Source: Dehalococcoidia bacterium
Lineage (GTDB): Bacteria > Chloroflexota > Dehalococcoidia > UBA2979
NCBI GenBank assembly: GCA_004297315.1
Contig: SCTU01000159.1
Location: 1 to 12,594 of the forward strand
DNA: 12,594 nucleotides
Direction: 5' to 3'
The position numbers and the translations under genes are program-made. Below, piece by piece: positions 6,646-12,594 of this stretch (positions are counted from its first letter, which is position 1; the number at the start of each line of letters is the position of its first letter). The notes beneath the pieces were generated by a model. It searched no databases and had not been told where the DNA came from. It saw nothing but the letters and a program-made list of their open reading frames with translations.

Positions 6646-8352
6646 ATGAGCAGTAAGAACCTCGTCGTCCGGTTCGCGGGTGAAGGCGGACAGGGGGTTG
6701 TAGGCGGAGCTGACCTGCTGGCCTCCGCCGCCGCCACTGGTGGCTATCACGTCCTGACGTTCTCCACCTTCCCCTCGCAGATCAAGGGTGGTCCCGCCTG
6801 GGGCCAGGCGCGCATCTCGAGCGAGCCCATCCTGACGCCGGGCGACTGGCTGGACGTGATGGTCGCCCAGAACCAGTACGCGTACGACACGAACCTCCCG
6901 GACCTGCGCGAGGGCGGAATCGTCGTCTACAACTCGGAGGAGTTCGAGGTCACGGGCAACAGCCGGGCCTTCGGGATCGCGGCCGACAAGATGGCGCGCG
7001 AGGCAGGGAACCCGCTGGCCTCGACGATCATCCTGATCGGGGCAGTCGCGCAGATGGCAGGCATCGACCTTGCCGCCATCGAGGCGTTCATCGTGAAGCG
7101 CTGGAGCCGAGGCCGAGCCAGCGACAAGCAGATCATCGACGGCAACATCGCGGCACTCCGCATGGGTGCCGAAGAGGGTAAGAAGTCCGGCCTCTCCATC
7201 ACCCCGCTGGATCCCGCGCCGACGCACGCCCTACCGCGCGTCATGATCCGTGGTTACGAAGCGGCCTGCCTGGGCGCGATCGCGGCCGGGCTCGACACGT
7301 TCATCGGCTACCCGATCTCGCCGGCCACCACCATGCTCACCTACATGGAGCAGAACCTCGTCGGCAAGGACAAGTTCGTCGGCCAGTCCTCCTCCGAGAT
7401 CGAATCGATCGCCTCGCTCGTCGGCGCCGGTTTTGCGGGCCGCAAGGTGATGACCTCCACGTCCGGCCCCGGGCTCAGCCTGATGGGCGAAGGCCTGGGC
7501 CTCGCCTGGATGGCGGAGATCCCGCTGGTGGTCTGCAACGTCCAGCGAGGCGGCCCCGCGACCGGTCTGCCGACGAAGACCGAGCAGTCTGACCTCTATG
7601 CGGCGATCAACCCCGGCCACGGCGACATGAGCGTGCCCGTGATCGCCCCCGGCAACCCGGAGGAGGCGTTCTGGGCCGCCGGCCACGCCGTGAATTGGGC
7701 CGAACGCTACCAGGGCCCGGTCATCCTGCTCTCGGAGGCCTCGATCGCCGAGCGCGCGCAGGACATCGCGATCCCGGACGCCTCGAAGGTGAAGCAGGAG
7801 ACCCGGCAGGTTTCGGAGGGCAAGGCGGGCAACCGCCGCTACGCCGGGGCAGGCATTACGCCGTTCCCGGTCCCGGGCGGCCCGGGCGCGTATGTCGCGA
7901 ACGGCTCTGAGCATGACGAGGAGGGCGACACCACGCACCTCCCGAACATCCACGTGCAGATGACGGACCGCCGGTTCGCCAAGTTGAAGGTGTTGGAGGA
8001 CGGCACCTTCGAGGCTGAGCGCACCGGCGCATCAATCGCACTGCTGCCGTGGGGCGGCTCCAAGGGCTCGGCGCTGGCAGCCTGGCGCGAGCTCGTCGCG
8101 GAAGGCGTCGACCTCGGCTGGTACTACACCATGTTCATCAACCCGCTCCCGCCGGCACTGCTTGAGGCGCTGAAGGCAAAGCGGCTGGTGCTCGTGCCCG
8201 AACTCAACTACCTCGGACAGTTTGCTGCGCGCCTGCGCTCGATGGGCGTCAACGCCGAGGCAATCACGCAGTACACCGGCCTCCCGTTCAAGGAGGCCGA
8301 CCTCAAGTCCGCCATCCGCGAGCGGATGGGCGCGTTGGCCAAGGCCAAGTAG
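6646..8352 (+). CDS. korA: 2-oxoacid:ferredoxin oxidoreductase, gamma-alpha fused subunit (probable 2-oxoglutarate:ferredoxin oxidoreductase KorA)
   Basis: Large subunit of a thiamine diphosphate enzyme interconverting a 2-oxoacid plus CoA and acyl-CoA plus CO2 with ferredoxin. It has 568 residues. The gamma domain is at about 5-185 (VVRFAGEGGQGVVGGADLLA; SQIKGGPAWGQARIS). The alpha domain is at about 198-568, with the substrate loop YPISPATTM (222-230), SSSEIESI with Glu251 in the usual thiamine-activating position, STSGPGLSL (271-279), and QRGGPATGLPTKTEQSDL (300-317). Gamma-alpha fusion plus a separate beta subunit is the actinobacterial/Hydrogenobacter-type KorAB layout; 2-oxoglutarate is the likeliest substrate but pyruvate or others are not excluded. 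The chosen ATG places the protein start five residues before the first strand; upstream in-frame ATGs at 6475 and 6571 would add non-homologous sequence. korB follows after 48 bp. No ferredoxin gene is adjacent. Confidence 0.95.
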   Translation: MSSKNLVVRFAGEGGQGVVGGADLLASAAATGGYHVLTFSTFPSQIKGGPAWGQARISSEPILTPGDWLDVMVAQNQYAYDTNLPDLREGGIVVYNSEEFEVTGNSRAFGIAADKMAREAGNPLASTIILIGAVAQMAGIDLAAIEAFIVKRWSRGRASDKQIIDGNIAALRMGAEEGKKSGLSITPLDPAPTHALPRVMIRGYEAACLGAIAAGLDTFIGYPISPATTMLTYMEQNLVGKDKFVGQSSSEIESIASLVGAGFAGRKVMTSTSGPGLSLMGEGLGLAWMAEIPLVVCNVQRGGPATGLPTKTEQSDLYAAINPGHGDMSVPVIAPGNPEEAFWAAGHAVNWAERYQGPVILLSEASIAERAQDIAIPDASKVKQETRQVSEGKAGNRRYAGAGITPFPVPGGPGAYVANGSEHDEEGDTTHLPNIHVQMTDRRFAKLKVLEDGTFEAERTGASIALLPWGGSKGSALAAWRELVAEGVDLGWYYTMFINPLPPALLEALKAKRLVLVPELNYLGQFAARLRSMGVNAEAITQYTGLPFKEADLKSAIRERMGALAKAK

Positions 8353-8400
8353 GTCGAGCGCCGCTCCGGATCTCGGGGCGACGCGGGAAGTCAGGACGAG

Positions 8401-9276
8401 ATGAGCAAGCGAAACCCGCTGTACGACTTCAAGTGGTGCCCTGGCTGCGGCGACTTTGGTGTGAAGGTCGCCATCGAACAGGCGCTCGCGAAGCGCGCCA
8501 CCGAGAAGCACGAGTCGATCGACAAGACCGTGATCATCGCGGGCATCGGCTGTTCCGGGAACCTCGTCCACCTGCAGGAAGGCCCGCAGCCGTTCGCACT
8601 GCACGGCATCCACGGGCGCGCGCTCCCGATCGCCTATGGCGTGAAGGGGTCTCGCCCGGAGCTGAACGTGCTCACCGTCGGCGGCGACGGCGACATGCTC
8701 TCGATCGGCGCGGAGCACATCGGCCCGCAGGCGCGCCGCAACCTGAATGTCACGGCCATCGTGATGGACAACGGCATCTACGGCCTCACGAAGGGCCAGG
8801 CCTCTCCCACCACCAACATGGAGGTGGTCACCAGCACCACCCGCTACGGCAAGCTGGACGATAAGCTGAACCCGCTGATGGCGTATCTCGGCCTGGGCGT
8901 CGGCTATGTGGTCTCGGAAATGTCGTCGCGCGTGAAGCAGCTCGGCGAGGCGATCAAGGAGGCGATGGACTACCCGGGCTTCTCGGTCGTCCACGTCCAG
9001 TCGCCGTGCACGACGTACAACGACACGTACTCGATCCTCAAGGGTGACGAGAAGAAGGGGATCGAGCCCCTCGCCTTCCCGGTGCCGGACTCGCATGACG
9101 TGACGAATATTCACGCGGCGATGGACCTCGTGCAGGGCCCGCGCATCCCGATCGGCCTTGTCTACCGCCGCGCGGGGGAGAGCGTCCCCGCGGACCAGCG
9201 TCTCGCCGACGCGAAGGTGCGCACGAAGGTGGAGCAGAAGTCGGTGGACGCTCTGCTTCGGGAGATGGTGATCTAG
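8401..9276 (+). CDS. korB: 2-oxoacid:ferredoxin oxidoreductase, beta subunit (probable KorB)
   Basis: Thiamine-diphosphate and [4Fe-4S]-binding partner of the gamma-alpha subunit just upstream, 291 residues. The cluster cysteines match the family: Cys13 and Cys16 in KWCPGCGDFG, Cys51 in GIGCSGN, and Cys203 in QSPCTTYN. The TPP motif runs from GGDGDMLSIG (94-103) to VMDNGIYGLTKGQ (121-133), giving the GDG...N/D-N metal ligands. Substrate-pocket motifs GRALPIAYGVK and QASPTT are normal. Ribosome site AGGA (8393-8396) lies 4 nt before the ATG. The gene lies 48 bp after korA and is followed by a strong hairpin, so korAB form a two-gene operon. The enzyme could run oxidatively in the TCA cycle in place of 2-oxoglutarate dehydrogenase or reductively; sequence does not decide. 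Confidence 0.95.
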   Translation: MSKRNPLYDFKWCPGCGDFGVKVAIEQALAKRATEKHESIDKTVIIAGIGCSGNLVHLQEGPQPFALHGIHGRALPIAYGVKGSRPELNVLTVGGDGDMLSIGAEHIGPQARRNLNVTAIVMDNGIYGLTKGQASPTTNMEVVTSTTRYGKLDDKLNPLMAYLGLGVGYVVSEMSSRVKQLGEAIKEAMDYPGFSVVHVQSPCTTYNDTYSILKGDEKKGIEPLAFPVPDSHDVTNIHAAMDLVQGPRIPIGLVYRRAGESVPADQRLADAKVRTKVEQKSVDALLREMVI

Positions 9277-9300
9277 CGCCGCAGTCATGTCGGCGTCACA

Positions 9301-9326
9301 GAAGGGCGGCCGGATGGCCGCCCTTC
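9301..9326 (+). terminator. Perfect 11-bp hairpin after korB (terminator without U-tract)
   Basis: GAAGGGCGGCC (9301-9311) and GGCCGCCCTTC (9316-9326) are perfect reverse complements around the tetraloop GGAT. It sits 24 nt after the korB stop. No T-run follows, so it would be an I-shaped terminator or an mRNA 3'-end stabiliser. Its presence argues against starting the next gene at the ATG at 9287, which would place it inside the coding region. Confidence 0.6.
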
Positions 9327-9367
9327 GCGTGGACAGTCCGTTCCAGATACCCGGGGGCCAAGCGCGC

Positions 9368-9856
9368 ATGAACACCGAACGGCACGTCAGCGTCGAGCGG
9401 CTCCGGCTCAAATTTGCGGCCGCGCACATGGCCACGCTGGGCGATGAACTCGAGCCGTTGCACGGCCACAACTACCTCGTGCGCTGCCGGGTAGACGGCT
9501 CGCTGACGGCCGACGGTTGGGTGATCGATTTCGCCGCGCTCAAGGCCTACGTGCGCGAAACCTGTGACTACCTTGACCACCATTTCCTGCTGCAGGAGCA
9601 CTCGCCGCTCCTCGACGTTGCGAGTGACGGCGAGGCCTGGACGGTCGGCTTCCGCGGCCGGTCCTACCGCTTTCCTGTGGCCGACGTCCGCGCGCTGCCC
9701 ATCGAGAACACGACCGCCGAACTCCTCGCCGAATACATCGCGGAGCGGGTCGTGGAACGGCTCGTCGCGGGGGGGCACGGGAACATCTCGCGGCTCTCCG
9801 TGGAAGTCGAGGAGATGCCCGGGCAGGCGGGCGGGTACGCCCGCGACCTGTCCTAA
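9368..9856 (+). CDS. 6-pyruvoyl-tetrahydropterin synthase family protein, PTPS-III-like
   Basis: A 162-residue T-fold enzyme of the QueD/PTPS family acting on 7,8-dihydroneopterin triphosphate. Zinc ligands are His20 (FAAAHMAT), His32 and His34 (LHGHNY). Asp70-His71 in DYLDHHFLL, the PIENTTAE segment (111-118), and the pterin-anchoring Glu in VEVEEMP (145-151) are as in the family. The catalytic Cys of QueD (CxxxHGH) is missing; that site is Leu28, and Glu29 makes the ExxHGH pattern that marks PTPS-III, enzymes described as replacing FolB in folate synthesis. An in-frame ATG at 9287 would extend it across the korB hairpin; the ATG at 9368, with GGGGG 10 nt upstream, gives a normal family N-terminus. 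The family is certain; folate rather than queuosine function is inferred from the motif, and no queuosine or folate genes are adjacent. Confidence 0.9.
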   Translation: MNTERHVSVERLRLKFAAAHMATLGDELEPLHGHNYLVRCRVDGSLTADGWVIDFAALKAYVRETCDYLDHHFLLQEHSPLLDVASDGEAWTVGFRGRSYRFPVADVRALPIENTTAELLAEYIAERVVERLVAGGHGNISRLSVEVEEMPGQAGGYARDLS

Positions 9857-9875
9857 GCGTCGTCCGGCCGGTGCG

Positions 9876-9903
9876 TTGACACCCCTCCGCCCCCGGTTAC
9901 GAT
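9876..9903 (+). promoter_or_regulatory. Candidate promoter for the Cys-rich gene
   Basis: A perfect -35 TTGACA (9876-9881), a 16-bp spacer and TACGAT (9898-9903, 4 of 6 to TATAAT) lie 30 bp before the ATG at 9933. This is the best sigma-70-type promoter match I saw in the window. It indicates that the gene at 9933 starts its own transcript. Confidence 0.65.
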
Positions 9904-9932
9904 CATTGGAGATTCCCGGGGAGGCTTGCCGC

Positions 9933-10478
9933 ATGCAGATCGACTGGGAAGACACGATCAACAAGATCCTGCATGACGTGCTCACGTGCCCCCGCTGCAC
10001 GAAGCCCCAGGACGCCCTGATCGTGGGCTATTCCCGCAAGCCCAGCCTGAACGCCTTCGCCCCGCGCCACCGGAACTGTCCGCGTGGCGACGAGTGCGAC
10101 GCCCGGAAGTTGATCACGCTCTGCGACGCCTGCGCGAAGCTGGAGGGCCTCCCGGGCCAGCCGATGGACGCCGTCCAGGCGCTCGAGACGTACATGCTGG
10201 ACTGCCGGCGTGACCTCGAGGAGTCGCTGGACTACCTCGCCGAGTACTGGCGAGACGATTACGAACTCACGGCAGACGAACTCGACTCCAACCTCGAAGA
10301 GGTCGACCCGGACGTCTTCAAGGAGGAGGCGCAGTGGCGGCAACGGCTGGAGGAGGAGTATCTCCGGTACCACCGCGAGTTCCGCGACCGGAACCGCCGC
10401 ATCCCCAGCCCCGGCTGGCGCTCCGAGTACGTCGAGGAGATCCGAGCGCTCGGCTACGACACGTTGCTGGGCGAGTAG
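9933..10478 (+). CDS. Hypothetical protein with three Cys pairs, probable zinc-binding N-terminus
   Basis: I do not recognise this 181-residue protein. The N-terminal 70 residues hold three cysteine pairs: Cys19-x2-Cys22 (TCPRC), Cys49-x5-Cys55 (NCPRGDEC) and Cys64-x2-Cys67 (CDAC), with His46 nearby, so a structural zinc site is likely. The rest is strongly charged and helical (DLEESLDYLAEYW, 94-106; ELTADELDSNLEEVDPDVF, 111-129), then an Arg/Tyr-rich tail (EEYLRYHREFRDRNRR). There is no signal peptide or membrane segment, so it is cytosolic. The start is set by GGGGAGG (9918-9924) 8 nt before the ATG; longer in-frame readings overlap the upstream gene. A promoter lies directly upstream and a 79-residue gene follows after 6 bp. 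Two zinc-ribbon-like knuckles could suggest nucleic-acid or protein binding; that is inference. Confidence 0.8.
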   Translation: MQIDWEDTINKILHDVLTCPRCTKPQDALIVGYSRKPSLNAFAPRHRNCPRGDECDARKLITLCDACAKLEGLPGQPMDAVQALETYMLDCRRDLEESLDYLAEYWRDDYELTADELDSNLEEVDPDVFKEEAQWRQRLEEEYLRYHREFRDRNRRIPSPGWRSEYVEEIRALGYDTLLGE

Positions 10479-10484
10479 CGAGGC

Positions 10485-10724
10485 GTGAAGCAATCGATCC
10501 GCTTCGCGCTGGCGGCGGCCGCCGCCGGCCTGGCCTGGGGCTACCTGCGCCATCGGAAAGACGGCCGTGCGCTGGTCTTTGCCGGCGTCCAGGCGCTCGA
10601 GTGGTTCGTGGCCTACGGGGGTGCGGCCGGGCTGCTGGAGCGTCTGCACGAGCGCCTCGAAAGCGATGACGTTGAAGTGGAGCGGGTGACGCACACCCGC
10701 CAGACGATCGTCGACCACGGCTAG
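10485..10724 (+). CDS. Small hypothetical protein with hydrophobic segments
   Basis: A 79-residue protein I do not recognise. Residues 5-20 (IRFALAAAAAGLAWGY) are hydrophobic with a Lys/Arg on either side, and 29-51 (ALVFAGVQALEWFVAYGGAAGLL) form a second hydrophobic stretch. A charged C-terminus (LHERLESDDVEVERV) follows. It may be a two-pass or peripheral membrane protein; the first segment could also be a signal anchor. The start is GTG 6 bp after the stop of the Cys-rich gene, so it is very probably co-transcribed and translated by coupling. A weak GAGG stands just upstream. Codon use (G/C in third positions) matches its neighbours, which supports it being real. Confidence 0.65.
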   Translation: MKQSIRFALAAAAAGLAWGYLRHRKDGRALVFAGVQALEWFVAYGGAAGLLERLHERLESDDVEVERVTHTRQTIVDHG

Positions 10725-10840
10725 GGCTGCCCCTCGGCGCCGCGTCTGCCTCGGGTAGCCCGCAAGAGGCCGCGCTGATACGGTGACGCCCGCGCCATCG
10801 CGCACACTCGAATGACCGCCTGACTGAATGGGAGCACGCC

Positions 10841-11062
10841 ATGGCCGCGAAGTGGGATGCCTACGCTGAGGTTGTGGACCACATCTTCCGGGTCGCCCCT
10901 CAGGCCACCCCGACCCGGTCCGACTTCCTGGACATCTGCTACGCGAACGAGATCTCGGACGACGTGATCGACGGCTTCGACGCGCTGCGCGAGGGCGTGA
11001 TGTACAAGAACGCGGACGAGGTCAAGGCGGCGCTGGCGGCCATCAACCAGCTCGCCGACTGA
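10841..11062 (+). CDS. Small acidic hypothetical protein
   Basis: A 73-residue protein with ATG start and a good ribosome site GGGAG (10830-10834) 6 nt upstream. It is acidic and helical, without Cys pairs, signal or membrane segments. The pattern at 23-65 (TPTRSDFLDICYANE, then DDVIDGFDALREG, then YKNADEVKAAL) loosely resembles DUF2795-type small proteins. This is a weak pattern match and not an assignment. Its stop codon overlaps the ATG of the next gene by one base (TGATG), so the two are translationally coupled and likely act together or in the same conditions. Confidence 0.8.
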   Translation: MAAKWDAYAEVVDHIFRVAPQATPTRSDFLDICYANEISDDVIDGFDALREGVMYKNADEVKAALAAINQLAD

Positions 11063-11877
11063 TGACCACCGGCCCCACATCCGCGCTGCGCGAGCAGGCG
11101 CGCGAGTGGGGCCGCGCCCTTCTCGACGCGCCCGAGTGGGCGGACGTCCCCGACCGAGTCACCCTGCTCATCGTCTCCCCGGCCGCGGGGTACGACGACG
11201 ACGCGCGGACGATCACGCTCTGGCTGACGATCGACGTGCCCGCGGCGCGCTCGCTCCGCCGTGAGTATGAGGGCCTCGCGCGAGACGAAGTCGTGGTCGA
11301 GCGCCGGGCGCTCTCACCGGGCACGCTCGTCGCGATGTCGGACGCCTCGCTCCACCGGCTGATGCAGGGCACGACACGCGCGGCGGTCGAGGCGCGCTGG
11401 CGCGTGCGGCACGCCGAGGCGGTCGCGGACCGGCTGCACCGGCTGGACGAGTTCAACGTGCGCGCCAACATGCTGCCTGAGGACGCCCTGGAGCGGATCG
11501 TCCGCGCGCTGTGGCTGGACCTACACGCCGCCGCCGCATCGCTGGACGCGATCGAGGCGCACCCGCGCGCTGCGCTCCCGGCTGCCGGCGAGGTGGCCGC
11601 CGCCATCGCTCGCCTCGCCGTCGTGCTCGAAGAAGGCGCGTATCCGCCGGCGGAACTGCTGATGCGCGCGGCACGCGAGACTCGTATCGGAAAGCGGCTC
11701 GGACAGTGGCTGGACGACCTCGGAGCCGCCGTGTCCGGCGGCGACGCCGCTGGACGCCGTGTCGTGGCAAGCCGCGAGCAGGCGTTGGTCGAGGTGCGTG
11801 AGGTGGTCGGCGAGCGCTGGCGGAGCCGCCCGTGGTGGCGCGACCCCGAGGCCTACGCCCTCCGCGCGCCCCGCTAG
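11062..11877 (+). CDS. Hypothetical protein, weak resemblance to nucleotidyltransferase/DUF4037-type proteins
   Basis: A 271-residue protein starting by one-base overlap with the gene before it. The N-terminal strands DRVTLLIVSPAAGYDDDARTITLWLTIDV (31-59) recall the sheet of nucleotidyltransferase-fold domains. Residues 105-130 (TRAAVEARWRVRHAEAVADRLHRL) recall the 'W-x-x-R-H-A' segment that follows the catalytic strands in DUF4037-like proteins. The helical C-terminal half includes VVLEEGAYPPAELLMRA (187-203), similar to the 'N-x-x-Y-x-P' region of the same proteins. The GS...DxD catalytic signature is absent at the N-terminus, so it may be a degenerate member, or the resemblance may be fortuitous. 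It is cytosolic. A methyltransferase starts 11 bp downstream. Coding potential is convincing; the function is not known. Confidence 0.8.
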   Translation: MTTGPTSALREQAREWGRALLDAPEWADVPDRVTLLIVSPAAGYDDDARTITLWLTIDVPAARSLRREYEGLARDEVVVERRALSPGTLVAMSDASLHRLMQGTTRAAVEARWRVRHAEAVADRLHRLDEFNVRANMLPEDALERIVRALWLDLHAAAASLDAIEAHPRAALPAAGEVAAAIARLAVVLEEGAYPPAELLMRAARETRIGKRLGQWLDDLGAAVSGGDAAGRRVVASREQALVEVREVVGERWRSRPWWRDPEAYALRAPR

Positions 11878-11888
11878 CCTCCGTCTCT

Positions 11889-12594
11889 GTGGACGCCGAC
11901 GAGATCGTCTGGCTCCTGACCGCGGAGGGCGCCAGCGCGGCTGAACAGGCGCGCGCCGCTCTCGATGCCGGGGTCGCGGCACACACGATCGCCGAGCGCC
12001 TGCGGGGTGCATACGGCCCGTCCCAGGCCCGCGCCGCGCTCGCGCTCGCGGCGGGACGGACCGCCGGCGCCTCCAAGTTCACGGACGCCGGCCGCCTCAT
12101 TCTCGACCGCGAGGCCGCCGAGCAGGCGACCTCCGAGGTGGTCGCGCGCTGGACAGCGCGCCGGTTTGCCGGCACGCGGCTGGTGGCCGACCTCGGCTGC
12201 GGCGCGGGCGGGGACGCCCTCGCCCTGGCGGAGGTGGCGCCGGTCTTCGCCGTGGATCGCGATCCCGCCCGAGTGGCCATGGCACGCGCGAACGCCGCCG
12301 CGCGTGGCCTCGATGCGCGCCTCGAGGTCTCCGAGGGCGACGCTTCCGACGCCCTCCCCGCCGAGGTCGATGCGGTCTGGCTCGACCCTGCGCGACGCGA
12401 CGGCTCGGGCCGCACGCTCGATCCCTACGCCTGGTCGCCTCCGCTCGCCGAGGCGTTGCGGATTGCCTCTACCGTCCCGCGTGCAGGGATCAAGGCCGCA
12501 CCCGGCCTTGATCTGGTCCACGTCCCCGAGGGATGCGAGGTCGAGTTCATCTCGCATCGTGGCGGGTTGGTCGAGGCGGTGCTCTGGTTGGGGA
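11889..12594 (+). CDS. Class I SAM-dependent methyltransferase with THUMP-like C-terminus, 5' part
   Basis: The frame is open from GTG at 11889 to the window end (235 codons visible, no stop), so the gene continues outside. The N-terminal 65 residues are Ala-rich and helical. From 63 (SKFTDAGRLILDREAAEQATSEVVARWTARRF) it follows the family in which this segment precedes the methyltransferase core. Motif I is VADLGCGAGGDALAL (99-113), motif II AVDRDPARVAMARANAAA, and the DPPY-like site is WLDPARRDGSGR (164-175), with SPPLAEAL next. KAAPGLDLVHVP (202-213) and EVEFISHRGGLVEAVLW (217-233) are characteristic of methyltransferases carrying the THUMP-like C-terminal domain, probable RNA-modifying enzymes; the substrate is unknown. 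No clear ribosome site precedes the GTG, but it is 11 bp after the upstream stop and likely coupled. Confidence 0.88.
   Translation, partial: MDADEIVWLLTAEGASAAEQARAALDAGVAAHTIAERLRGAYGPSQARAALALAAGRTAGASKFTDAGRLILDREAAEQATSEVVARWTARRFAGTRLVADLGCGAGGDALALAEVAPVFAVDRDPARVAMARANAAARGLDARLEVSEGDASDALPAEVDAVWLDPARRDGSGRTLDPYAWSPPLAEALRIASTVPRAGIKAAPGLDLVHVPEGCEVEFISHRGGLVEAVLWLG

Noticed and set aside
8032..9471. 479-codon minus-strand open frame opposite korB
   Set aside because: korB on the plus strand has all cluster and thiamine motifs; the antisense translation is low-complexity without recognisable domain, typical of GC-rich shadow frames.
9903..10805. 300-codon minus-strand open frame opposite the Cys-rich gene
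   Set aside because: The plus-strand gene has promoter, ribosome site and Cys pairs, while the antisense product is a compositional shadow.

Overview
The window is a gene-dense stretch of a GC-rich bacterial chromosome (roughly 70% G+C in the genes, counted by eye). It has strong G/C third-position bias, GTG and TTG starts next to ATG, and short intergenic gaps. I see no rRNA, tRNA, CRISPR array, insertion sequence, phage gene or attachment site. The mix of genes would fit Chloroflexota (Dehalococcoidia-like) or, less likely, Actinomycetota: an actinobacterial/Chloroflexi-type two-gene 2-oxoacid:ferredoxin oxidoreductase, a PolA with a dead proofreading site, polA next to mutM, and a THUMP-like methyltransferase. 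This is an inference from gene content, not a phylogeny.

Layout. (1) 1-2816: the 3' part of polA, then mutM (fpg) 15 bp downstream, a DNA repair pair. (2) 2817-3127: a 311-bp gene-free and locally AT-richer gap. (3) 3128-5896: bcp (peroxiredoxin Q type) on the minus strand, divergent from an alpha/beta hydrolase followed closely by an MFS exporter. (4) 5962-6195: a stand-alone Lrp/AsnC ligand-binding (RAM) domain protein on the minus strand with a TTG start. (5) 6196-6645: a 450-bp divergent intergenic region with a candidate promoter and a bulged GC hairpin ahead of korA. (6) 6646-9276: korA (gamma-alpha fusion) and korB, closed by a perfect 11-bp hairpin. (7) 9368-9856: a 6-pyruvoyl-tetrahydropterin synthase family enzyme with a PTPS-III type active site. 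(8) 9933-12594: five small to mid-size genes. They are a Cys-rich protein of unknown function with a good promoter, a 79-residue protein with hydrophobic segments, a 73-residue acidic protein, a 271-residue protein resembling nucleotidyltransferase-type proteins, and the start of a SAM-dependent methyltransferase with a THUMP-like C-terminus that runs off the window.

How they fit together. polA/mutM and bcp handle DNA damage and peroxide. KorAB interconverts a 2-oxoacid (most likely 2-oxoglutarate) and its acyl-CoA using ferredoxin, and the neighbouring RAM-domain protein is positioned to sense an amino-acid-type ligand. The PTPS-III-like enzyme may supply the folate pathway in place of FolB. 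Nothing here is a clear new defence or mobile system. The most open questions are the Cys-rich protein, the coupled 10841-11877 pair, the RAM-only regulator, and the leader of korA.
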